NCBI RefSeq assembly: GCF_963662255.1
Contig: NC_085050.1
Span: 6,050,834-6,114,833 of the forward strand
Source of the DNA: Cinclus cinclus
Lineage: Eukaryota; Chordata; Aves; Passeriformes; Cinclidae
Direction: 5' to 3'
Length of the DNA: 64,000 nt
The first letter of the stretch is position 1. Every line of letters begins with the position of its first letter. This document shows positions 23,676 to 34,858 of the stretch, one piece after another. The position numbers and the translations under genes were made by a program. A model generated the notes under the pieces. That model did no database searches. It was not told the origin of the DNA and was given only the letters and a program-made list of their open reading frames with translations.

Positions 23676-25459
23676 GAATCCTCCAAAGGAAAGGCATTTG
23701 GAAATGATTAAAACAATACTCAAGGCAACGATTGTTCAGCGGTTTTGGATGAACAAAACCTTGCAGAGCAGAAAACTTTGTTTTGGAAGGGGATGTGGAG
23801 ATGCGGGCAGATGACACAGGGGTCCTGTTCCGTGCAGACCATTTGCTCAGGACAATTTAATTAATCTTTAATACATCTTTACCTTCCCATCTGCTTATTC
23901 CCATTCTCTTATGGCTTTCACTCCCTATTCTGATAGAGGTTTTTTTGTGCTGAGGGCTTGTGTGTGCCAATAAGCTTCTGCAAGGATCCATAGCAGTTTT
24001 GGGTGGCTGCTCCACAGGCTGGACTCAGCTCCTTCCCCTAAGGCAGGGGAGATTTGGTGTCCTGATCCACTTCCCTGCCTTCTGGAGGGACAGCACTTAC
24101 ATTACAGCGTGAAAATCCAGGGATATGGTCTGTGCTCAGAGGGAAGATGGTCTTGCTCCAAGAGAAGGAGGCTGTCCTGTGGCCAAGGGTTGCATGCCCA
24201 CACTGGACAGAGAGAAGCAGGTTAAGATGAGAGAACATCATGAGCAATTTTCCTCCCCCTGCCCTCTAAGGAGACTTCTAATTGTGAATAGCAGGGAGAG
24301 GGAAAAGTATTTCCAGAGGTCTGTAGGGATGCAAAGAGAACAGTGGGCACTAGGCTGGAAATTAAAGGGGTCTAGAGAATTGAATCAGATGCCAGTACCC
24401 AACTTGTGCTGGAAGAGGTTCTGGGAACTGTGTTCCAGCTTGTTACTTTTGATGTTTTTTAAAAGACTGCACTGTTTTAATCCTGCCTCATGCTGCTGAA
24501 TCAGGGTCTTACTGTATGGCAACGGCAGATGAGCCCCTTCAACATATTGCTGTGTATGAACTGCCTCTGGTATGCTCGTGCTGATGCATGTTTTAAAAAA
24601 GGTTAAAGCTGCCAGTTGTTTCCTCCTGACATTCATGAAACTGGCAACTTCCTCTTTTTAAAAAAAAAATATATTTTAAGTTAGGGTTTTTCTCACATTG
24701 ATGGGGATGAGGGCAGAAGAAGCCCAGTTTGGGATGATTTATGGCTCCAGGAGTGGTTAATTTTTGGCAAGGTTTGCAGGAAGAGCCCCCTAAGCGTGCC
24801 AGCTGTAATCGGCCGAGCTTTCGAGAGACACACGGAGAGAGATAACGTGTTATTTATCCTCACACACACAGGCTGCTGGAAAACGTGCACGTCCCAGACA
24901 AGGAAATTCAGGCTCCCCGGGAGCAGCTGGGCTCTTTTACTCCTGCAGTCCCCAACAGCTTCAAATTCACTTCCCTCAGTGCCTTCAATGGAGGTTTTGA
25001 TAAATGCATTGCACTTTGCAGCCAGCCAGGCTCTAATTGCCAGGAGGATTACGATAAGCTTTTTTCTTGTTGTTTCAAAACAATCTGGAGGACAGCGTGC
25101 CCTCCTGGTGCAGACAACCCTCAGCCCTGCTGCAGCCGGGCACGGAGGAGGCAGCGAGGTGCCAAATTCACCCTGATTATTGCATGAAACTGGGGGTTGC
25201 TTGGCCACAGTCCAGCCCAAGTGCTGTGGGCTGACACTCACTGCAGACCTGTGGGTGACCTGTGCTGGAGGGGAACCTTGTGCCAAGGCAGCTCCTCTGT
25301 TGTCGCCAAAGGTCCTGGCACCTCTGGGGCCTCGGGAATCCCGGCAGCAGAGCTGCCTCGTGGGCCACTGAAGTGGAAACTCAAGAGGTCTGTCAGCCCC
25401 TGCAAGTGATTTTCTTTCTCCAGTCCAGTGGTTATTCTGCTTGTACTGTGGTTTGTGGG

Positions 25460-25489
25460 TTTTTTTGTTTTTTTTTTTTTTTTTTTTTT
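25460..25489. repeat. Poly-T tract
   Basis: T7, one G, then T22. It is a mononucleotide repeat with no LINE sequence beside it that I recognise, so it is not called a retroposon tail. Confidence 0.9.
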
Positions 25490-27350
25490 AATTTGAAGGG
25501 TGCTCTTGTTTCTTTGCCTGCTAAGTTTAATAACCATGGTCTGGTTAGAAAATAATGCAGGGGAAAAAGCAGAGCTGCCTTAATTTGTGATCTAAAAATA
25601 GGGAAACCTACACCATTAAATTGAGGGGATTTAGAAGCATAACCATAAAGCCAGGAAGAGTTTGCCAGGAGCTATCGAGTGACACAGATTTCAGCTCCCT
25701 CCTTCTTCTAGTTTTCTTCTTTTAAAGGTGAACTGAACAGGCTTAGATTACTATTTTGCTGCTTTGGCTACAAATGTAGTTTAGGGAGTTCTCACTGTGA
25801 CAGTTATCAATATAGCTTCCTTTGTAATTTTTAAAGTTTATTTGTAATAGATTTCGAATGCTTTACCACCAGCAGAGAAAATGCCTTGTAATCCCTTATT
25901 TAACCCTTAAATATCCCAATGTATGATTGATGTACCTGAGCTCTGTTCCAGTAGAGGAGTTGAAGCATGTAACCGTGGGAAAGAAAGACTGGTGTTTACT
26001 GTTCTCATCTGACACTTAACAAACCATCATTTAAATCTTTATGAATCTTTCCTGATTGATCTGAGAGAAACCCCTTTTGTCTTTGCCATCAGCAGCATGT
26101 GGATGCATTTCTCAGGTGTGAAACAAGGATAATGATGCTTCATAGAAATACTTCCAGGGGAAAATGGCAGGTTGCTTATTATCAGCTTTCTCTGGAGAGA
26201 TGTGGCATCCTGCTCTGCTCCTGGAGTGGTGAATGGGTTGAAGACCCTATGATAAAGTCTTCCAGTCTCTAAAAACTGTGTTATGCTCTGCCAAAAGTCT
26301 TATTTCCTTTAGCAATGCTTACTCTGTGGATCCTTTTGGCAGAACTGTACTAGGGAAGGTAAGAGAGGCTGATCTTTTTCCCTGATGCTGGGTGGTTTTC
26401 TGCCCAGGGACTGACCAGTTCACCTTACTGGTCCCCATCTCTTCATGCTCACTGATAATTTCCAGCATGGCTCTGTGAGGTGCTTTCAGACAAGATGAGT
26501 TCTACCCAATTTCTCTGTGTGGTTGGCTTGAGCCAATGACACTTTGTTCAAACTCAGCACTACATTTTCATATGTACAAAATCAATCAGTTTTCTTATCA
26601 AAAGCAGGTTCATGGTTAGCTGGCATCTTTCATTAAGAAATGTTGTGTATTACCTAATTTTCTTGGCTAATTAGCTCCCTCGGATTGCTCAGGGCTTCAA
26701 GATATGCTATAGAGCCCTGTATGGTACTGAGATTGTTTCCTTGGTCTTGTGCTCACCTCAGATGACACTGTCCTGGTTTCACTAATGCTGTGTATCAGAT
26801 AGTTTGCTGTCCAGGAGAACCTAATCTTCCTTCTTTTTCTTTTCAGCGTCTTAGAGTAGCTGGAATCTGTTTCTCAGATGCCTTGAGTATGAACAGAGCT
26901 GTCCAGAAAGCCAAAGGCAGCCTGACAGGCAAACGAGGAAATATTCAGGGAACTTTGAAAGTGATGAAAAGCAAAGTTATTCCAGATAAGCTTGTATGAG
27001 ATAATACCAGGACCACATGCTGGTTGGGATTAAAAAATATGTAGATATGTTGATGATGGGAATATCTGCTCTCATATTACCCATTTTTTCTTTTTTAAGG
27101 GATGTTAATCCTGATGCTTTAAAGGCATATGCTGAATCCTGAGGATATGGTTATTTGAGGAGCACTTTGCTGGTAAATAAGGGGAGGATTAGGGTCTGGA
27201 TGGTGACCTAGCTGGAGGGACCTTCAGGCTCTAGATGTGAGGCAATACTTACACATCTGATCCATGCTGAGCATCCTCACACTTGCCAGGAGTGATGAGC
27301 TTTGTTTAGCGTGCTCTTCCCAAAAACCTAAGGAAGCCCAAGCACAGGAC

Positions 27351-27562
27351 AGAACCATAGAATTGTTATGGATGTAAAAGACCTCCAGGGTCATTGAGTT
27401 CAACTGTTCACCTAGCACTGCTGTGTTCTCCACTAAACCATGTCCCCACATCCACAAGCATTTTGGACACTTCCAGGGTTGGTGATTCCAGCACTTCCCT
27501 GGGCATCCTGTTCCAATGCTGTTGTGCAGGCCACTGCACAGACCAAAAGTCCTAAGTATGAC
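27351..27562 (-). mobile_element. CR1 LINE 3' fragment, antisense
   Basis: The fragment starts 'gaaccatagaattgttatgg', then 'agacctccagggtcattgagttcaac', 'ccccacatccacaagcattttggacacttccagggttggtgattccagcacttccctgggcatcctgttccaatg'. These are the antisense words of a CR1 3' region. It is more diverged than the copy at 15.8 kb and covers about 210 bases. Confidence 0.88.
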
Positions 27563-30500
27563 ATAGTCAGACACCTCTTGTATCAGGGAGGAACTGTGGT
27601 GGCTTGTGAAATGCTGTGATTGGTGATAGTTAGGGTCTAAAATGCGATGTGTTGGAATGAAGACATCAGTTTTGAAAACAGCTTTCTATCCTCCATGCTT
27701 GCCAACTGATTGCTGTGTTGGGACAATTAACTTGAATTGAGGTGGAAGAGAAAAGAAATTCTGTGTCTTAAATAGAAGCTACTGCTCTCCTTAACCAAAC
27801 TGTACAGTTGAAGCCACTATTGCCTGCATGGCTGAAGTACCTGGGTATTTCCAGTGTGCTGGAAATGGAGATGAAACAGAAGAAAGAGCACTGTGACTTG
27901 TCTGGGTATTTAGGAGAGTGCTTCAATCTGAATTGGAAACATGAACTTTGGATAGCTATGTTCTGCATGCTTGAAAACTGGGTCAGAGATGTCAGAAGAA
28001 GGTTTTCTATTGATTCAAAGGGATTTGCCTCTGTGTGCTGACCCACAACAATCTCTCTACGGCTCCTCTCACTACTCTCTCATTTCAGCACAATCCCATT
28101 TGTTAACTCCCCCTCCCTGTCCCCATCACCCCAGGACTCTGCAGTTTATTTAGCAGATGTTGGCCCCAACTTGCAAAGCAAGGGTAAACAGAGCTAAGGT
28201 CAATCTGAGAAACACAGCACCCCAGGAGAGCTGCTGCTTCTCACTGCTGCTGGTGAGCCTGTATCCAACTGGAATTGGAGGGATCTGAAAAGACATGGAT
28301 AGAATTTGTCCCTGCAAGGATAGCAGGGTTTATGTATTAAAAAACCAAAAAAATCACATGGGACAAAACTGTGGAACCTTAACGTGAACTGGGTGAAACT
28401 ATACCCTTCTTATGTTTCCTCCCTTTGAAGACCTTGCATTGTGTGTTCACAGCCATTACCATATGAATCAATGATTAAAAAAAAACCCAAACCAAACATC
28501 TTGATAAGAATCCAACTTTGCTTTACCAGTCCATCCTCTGAGGTAACCAGAGTGAGCTCCTTTCACTCCAGCCATTGTTGGCAACACAGATTATGTTCTT
28601 CAAAGACTGTCTGTCTCGTTCAAACACAAGGTCCATATCTTGACTGCACATTAACGTCACCTGATAGGCTCCATGTCCAGCTCCACCTTGCCCTTCCCAG
28701 CAAACCAGGCTTTATAGCAGAATCACAGCGTGAGCAGAGGGAATAAAGAGCCTTTGTGCTCTTCCTGGGTCCATCTCCTGGAGCTGATCAGGCAGCAGGA
28801 TTGATTACCAGGCAGGTAAAGACCCGATAACCTACCAAATCTCTATGAAGACCCCTTTCTGATGGCTTTTTCCTCTGATTTGCATTTCAGGCCTCTGTCT
28901 CATTTTAGGAATGATTTTATCTGGCTTTCGCTATAGTCCAGACTGCAGGAAGTTCACATGAGAAGAGGCAGCAGGGAGGCTTGAAGGCTACTCCTCTAGT
29001 ACCATACAAATAGAAATTAAGGCCATAATCTGTTACTTAATGAGCAGCAATGATTGAGTCAACTCCTCTGCTCGTCAAATACTAGGAATTAGCATTCACT
29101 TACCATCACATTACCAAATTAAATACATTTACAAATACATAAAATCAAATTGAACAATTTAGTAAGGTTGCAAAACAGAGAATTGAAGATGACCTTTTCT
29201 GCCTTAATTCAGCTCATGTGTGAATATGCCAAATCATAGAATTTCTAATTAGACATTCTCCTGCTATTTTTCTCTCATAAGAATGGAGTTATACATCCCA
29301 GATATTGGAAAGTCTTAGCCCAAATGGTTCTGTGTGGCAAAACTGTAATTGTAAAAAAAGAAATTAAACTTAATTTAAGCAATCTGTTGATTCTCAATAC
29401 AACCACAGGGATTTGTAGTAGCTATTATGTGTGGAAGTGCCATATGTAACTCCTCAGTTTCTTTTGTTTGGGATAGTAATAGCCCTTGAAGAAGATTTGT
29501 GTAGAAAGGGTGGGGGGTTTTTTAAAATGCTATTTCTTCTTAAAAATGCCGCTTCAGTTTTAAAATGCTGGTTCTTTTTTTATGTATTTATGGAAATCCT
29601 GACAAATGGTGATGACTTTTGTTCAGTGCCTCTTGTCTGTCTGCAAAGTTGGTGCATAGTGGCTCCCAGAAATGGGTATGGTTTGTGCAAAGGGCTGTGG
29701 AAGTGGGACTGTTTGTGTCCCTCTGTGCTGTTTGTGTCCATGTCTGCTGCAGGACCCCTGCCAAAACATGTGAAAGAACTCAAGGGAAATTTCTCCTATT
29801 TTCTCTGTTTGGGAAGTGACCCAACAGGCCCCAAAGCTGCATTGCAGGAACTGTAAGGAGAGGTGAAGCCTTTCTTGCCTAAATCCAACAATTATAAACA
29901 AGCCACTTAGCCAAAACATAAAAGATGGTGTAAATGGAAGTTATGCCTTCCCTTAGGGTTTTCCATCAGAGGGTCTGTTTCCCTGACATCCAGCCCTGGG
30001 ATGGGTGGATGACATCCAGCCTGTTCTTTTGTGAGCGATTCCTGCGGGAGGTCTGAGGAATTTTGAAGCTGTCAGGCTGTAATACCCTGGGTTTAGCTTT
30101 TTTGAGAAAGCACGCTGTTTTCCAGAGAGCGAAGCCAGATTGCTGGTTTAAAGCTGCTACATTTCACCAAAAGAATGCTGATTATTTCACAGTCATGCGA
30201 GCGCCTGACCGGTAAAACGTGTGGGCAGTCTGTCCACTTTTTTTTTTTTTTCCTGTTTTCTCACCGATTTGGCTTCTTAATACAATGCCTGAAGATCTTT
30301 TGAGAGGGCCAGAAAAATCTGCTGACGGCTCATGCAGCTGATTTGACCCAGAGAGCCTGCTTGGCTGAGCAGAAAGATGACACTGCAGCAAAAATGTTAC
30401 TTTAAGGGAAAAGAAAACAGGCACAATGCTCCTGCCATTGTTCCTAGGCTCTGTTCTGGTGCCAAGCTCTGCACTTAGGAAAACACAGAGGTACCAGGTT

Positions 30501-31073
30501 TTAACCTTTCGCCTGCTTCCCGCAGGTGTTATCTTTTGCTCTGAATAGGCAGGATGAGGTCCACAAATCACAGTCAAGCCACTAGCAGCCCTGCTGGCTA
30601 TGAAAAGACAACTTTCAGTGAGTTTTGTAGGTAGGAGCTTTACAAGATTTTCAGCAAAAAGAGTAATTTGCTCAATTTTATGCTTTTTAGGTTTCAGTGT
30701 AATATTGGGTGAAGCCACTGGTGCCTTCTCTCCCAGCACTGAAAGTAAATGGAAGTAGTTTAGTGCTGGGATATCCAGCCTATGATGCAGGTATCTCTTT
30801 TCGTGTGATTTAACTATATTTTACTACTGATGAAGAAGTAAAAAAAAAATAAAAAACTACCTGCAATGGCTTTGGTGAGGCTCCCATTTAAATAATTATT
30901 GTTCCGAGCAAAAATGGTTTGTGGAAGGAGAGCAAAGTGCTCTGACTTCAAAGCTTGTCATTGTAAAGAAATCTGATGGTGAATGGTCACGCATACCTGA
31001 ACGTCACTCCTACTGCAGCAAAGCCAGAAGTGCTGGCAAGCAGCCTGGTCATGTTCCCATTGCAGGCAGGGTG

Positions 31074-31180
31074 AGAGATCCTCAGCTGGTGTAAATCACA
31101 ATAGCTGGATTTAAGTTGGAGATTTCTTTTTCAAAAACTTACTGACTGCACTGGAGGCTGAATCGAGATCCTTATGTGAG
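31074..31180 (+). repeat. Second copy (one arm) of the ancient palindromic repeat
   Basis: The sequence 'gagatcctcagctggtgtaaatcacaatagctgga' matches one arm of the same old palindromic family as 23590-23675, sharing the core GTAAATCA and better preserving the outer 'gatcctcagctggt' terminus. The opposing arm is badly decayed, possibly 'ggaggctgaatcgagatcc' near 31155. Confidence 0.4.
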
Positions 31181-33064
31181 TCAATGGGAATGTCTTAAAA
31201 CCTTCTGATCCTATTATTTGTTCAAATCTTAGGGAAACCCTTTGAGCCTAAGAAAATTTGGTACAAGTACAAGCAGGACTTGTGTTTTTATTAGTTTTCC
31301 AGGCTGGCTTGCCATCCTGTTGCTCTTAACAGGACACTGATAATTGTGTAGGTGGTGTTTGTGCCCCTCATATCAGCTTGAAGAAACTGAAACTGTTCCC
31401 TGCTGAATAGTCATTTTTTTTGGATCTACCAGGCCAGCTTGTACCAGCCTGGGCCTTTGGGACAGAGTGATCAGAGTTCAGCAATATGTCTCCCTGCAAT
31501 ATCTGAGCAGTCTTGGTATTCAGCTTGTTACAGGAGCACCACAAACTGTTTTTTCCTCCCTAGTAGTTACACACGCAAGGTAAGAGGCGTGCACACTCCC
31601 ACCCTGAAGGTCAGGTAGCTCCATCATGCAAGGATGATGCATTTTTGCAGGGATAATGCAGCAGTGATGACAAATGGGTGCCTCTGAGTATTTAGAGAGT
31701 GCCTGGAAGGCAAACAGATTATCTCAGAAGCACCTCAAGCTAATCCTGCTCAAGAAAACCAGTTTTTCTTAGCCTCTAATTTACCTGCTGAAACTAGGAT
31801 GGATTTGGTGTGCCTTGTTTTTGATGAAGTAGGACGTAAGATGACATGAAAACTATCAGTTCAAGTCTGGAGTTTGGATTTCTGGGTGTGGAAAAATTGG
31901 AAAGACATCTAACATTCATTGACCAGTAGTTATTTTTATGACACATTTTTATTGTGAATATCCCCCTGTGCACTTGGAAGAGAGAGCTGTTGATCAAAAT
32001 CCACTGCCACAAAGCAGTGTTTGATGCTTTTGTCAGTGTATTATTCTGCACTGGTCATGCTTTATGAGAGATTTGAAATGATTCAAATTTTGCTTCTTAG
32101 CCTCTTTTTTTGAGCACAGTCAACAAAAGTGTCAGAGGTGATGTTCACCTAACTGGGAAGATGCTGCAGGAGGAGCTGTCATTGCAGCTGCCCAAAGGAT
32201 GGCAGTTCTATCTTCCATTGCTTTTCTGAGACCAAAAAAACCCTTAGTGTTCTGCACTGGAACAAACCCAAAATGTTTCACTTTATTTTCCCCACAAGAT
32301 GGAATGTCAACAAAGTGTCCCTCTTCATCTGAAAATATTGACCTTTTCCATTCCTCCTGGCCACTGCACGAGTTCATTGAAGCACACAGTTACTTATCCC
32401 TACTTCTTCAGGAACAACTACCCGAGGCTATCCTGGCAGTAGAAGGTTCAGCTGTGCCTCTGCAGCATGTCCTGGATCCCAGTGACCTCTCCTCTGGTAA
32501 CAGAGATGCCTTCCCATGTGAAGCTGTAGCTCAGTTTTTTACCAGGATTCTCCTTTTTTGTAGACAAACCCATTAACTGTCACTTAAACACACCCCTGGC
32601 CTCCATCTGCAAATCACAGTTTAAACATCAAGCTATTTCCCACCCACTAAAACAAACCTTCTAGCACTCTAGCTGGAGCATTCAGGGTTATTTTTGTCCT
32701 TGCTGGTTTTGTTGTCAGGTCATGCTAACCTGACCATAAATGTATATTTTAGTGGAAGGAAACTTGGGGCTGATTCTTCAGCTGACCTTCAAGGCTGAGT
32801 TACAATTGATTAGCTGCACAAATTTACTCTAAACAAGCATCTGTGACTTTTTAAAGTGACCCAATACCTAAGGAAACAGTTTCAAGAAACAAGATAGGCT
32901 GGCACCAACCTGTTGGGTTGGAGGCAGTGGAAAAGAAGAGAGAAAAGAAAAGGCATAACCTGTGCTGTTATAGAACTCTTTGGTAATGATGTTAGCTAGG
33001 ATAGTTCTGGTGCTTTCCCTTCATGAAAATCTAGCCATTTGATAAAAAGCCAACAACAAATAAA

Positions 33065-33220
33065 GATAAATCCCACCGTCTCCATTATATAGACGGGAAA
33101 ATGAGGCAGAGAAAGATGAAAGGACTTTGGCCTATTCATCCCACCAGGAACACAACAACATCCAGGTCAGCCAAGTCCTTGTCTTTACACTTTGGTCCTT
33201 AGGCTATGGCTCTCTAACTC
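33065..33220 (-). repeat. Degraded MIR-like SINE, antisense
   Basis: The words 'ccattatatagacgggaaaatgaggcagagaaagatgaaaggactttggcc' followed by 'ccaggtcagccaagtccttg...ggtccttaggctatggctctctaac' parallel the antisense of an old MIR-like SINE ('ccattttacagatggggaaactgaggcacagagaggttaagtgacttgccc' then a tRNA-derived head). It is strongly diverged. Confidence 0.48.
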
Positions 33221-34837
33221 CCTTGCACCTGTGTAAATAGGGAGGCAGGTGCAAAGTCCCCTGTGCTGTGGCAGCCGTGCCTCGGGAGGGCAGGAACGCA
33301 AAGGGACAGCCTCACAGGGCGGCTGAGCAATGTCCTTGTCCTCCCTCACCTTTGCTGCCTGCCCAGACAGCAGAATTGTGTTCTCCCGGGCGGGAGGCAT
33401 TGCTCTGGCAGTGTGAAAGCATGTAGTCAGCACCAGAGATTTCATGCTCCGTCTCTTGAAATCCAATATGAAGCAGTTGCGTTCTCTCCATCCCGCAGGC
33501 TCATTACACAGCTCCGTGTGTGGCCTCTCCCCATAATTAACCTGAGGGGGTTACTTTCCTTTTCTAATTTGTAGGAAGTGGCTCATGACATCTGTTGCAG
33601 CCCTGAGGCTCCTTCCTGCAAACCTTTAGCTGGTTTTCGTTGAAAGAAAAGGCAGCACAAAGAGGTGTAACAATTAACCGGGATGAGTCCTGGCTTTGAA
33701 AACTGCATCTTTCAATTGCTCAGTAAAAATCTGCTGAGAGCAGAGGACAGTGAATATTCTTAAAGGGAAGCACGGGCTAAAATTCATGACTAAGTATCTT
33801 CATTCCTCTTCCTGTTAGCGCTTCAGGGAAAACTAAGGTACAACAAAATCAACCGACCTAAGAAGAGTTTTAATGTGTTTTGCTTTTTTATTTTGTTTGT
33901 CTCATGGTACAAAATTATAATAGTGCTCTTCCTCACAGTTCACCCTTTCTCCTTTGGAGACTTGCACTTACTTGTTGCATCTTACCTTAAGTGGAGCTTG
34001 ATACTGCAGGGAACTCTCCTAGAAAAGCCACTATAAGGTTTGATCTTTAAACTTAAGTTTTATCCTAAGACTTTTGGAAGTAAGAAACATCTTTCCTAGA
34101 TTCAGAAGGAAAAAGTGATCATTTGGATTCTCTTATCGCAAGAAAGCTTTCCAGTTTTTTTCATTTTATTTTGGAGTTAGGCGATGTTTTGGCAAGGAAA
34201 AAACCAAGAAGAGACAGAAAGGTGCATCAGCCTATTCTATGGGAGGGAAATCACTGGGGTGGGTAGAAAGCTGGTTCTCACTAGCTGGTTTGAGGTGATG
34301 CTCTCACTTCTGAGGTCCAGTCTTACTTCTTGGAGCTCTTTATTCTCATAAAGTCAGTATTCCTCAGGGCATGAAGGGAGGAAAGCTGTACAGGTGCATC
34401 TGTGTGCATTAGATCTGTGAGAACATATGTAACTCTTACTGTCACTGATTTATTACAGGGCTTGCAATGAGATTTTTCTGACCTGGCTGTTATGAGAAAC
34501 ATAAATTTCTATCCTAGAGCTAAAACATTTTTTACAGTAGATCAATTTTGATATGCTTTCATCTCAAATTTGTACTTCCCCTCAAATTGACATCTTCTGA
34601 CTGAAATGTAGGCAGCTGGAAATGGTTGACTGTAATCTCACCTGACCTCTTGCATAATATGCTGCTCAAAATCTCTCATGGTCCTTCCTGCAGCATTTCT
34701 GTTGGGCACAGAGCATTAGCTGTGTGTATATAAAAACCCTTTTAGAAAGCTGTCTGCCCTGTGTTTGCAGCAGGCAGTTGTAGCCTGAGTCAGGCAGCTC
34801 TGACCTCGGCCAAGGCTGGTGATACCTTAACAGCAGC

Positions 34838-34858
34838 TGTGTGTGTGTGTGTGTGTGT
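34838..34858. repeat. (TG)10 microsatellite
   Basis: Twenty-one bases of uninterrupted TG alternation, a simple sequence repeat. Confidence 0.93.

Larger units (their letters stand above)
18027..27350. other. Non-coding intron-like sequence with enhancer-like blocks
   Basis: No exon is assigned. The region holds an AT-rich block with two octamers (18440-18990), a near-consensus CRE-type MARE palindrome (19025-19042), a palindromic old repeat (23590-23675), a purine-rich run (23036-23118) and a CpG-richer block (24780-25350). T-runs lie at 20186-20203, 23325-23340 and 25460-25489. A strong acceptor-like site with a 51-codon open frame ends at 26999. A possible MIR-like scrap is at 26095-26150. 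The rest shows nothing I can name. Confidence 0.6.
27563..34837. other. Non-coding intron-like sequence
   Basis: I recognise no exon. Noted content: an AT-rich stretch near 28980-29170, an octamer ATTTGCAT (28878-28885), a T14 run (30238-30251), a non-repetitive block with above-average CpG (30030-30240), the second palindromic-repeat copy (31074-31180), a MIR-like fragment (33065-33220) and a conserved-looking block (33240-33780). The 185-codon minus-strand frame at 30182-30739 shows no family features. Confidence 0.6.
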
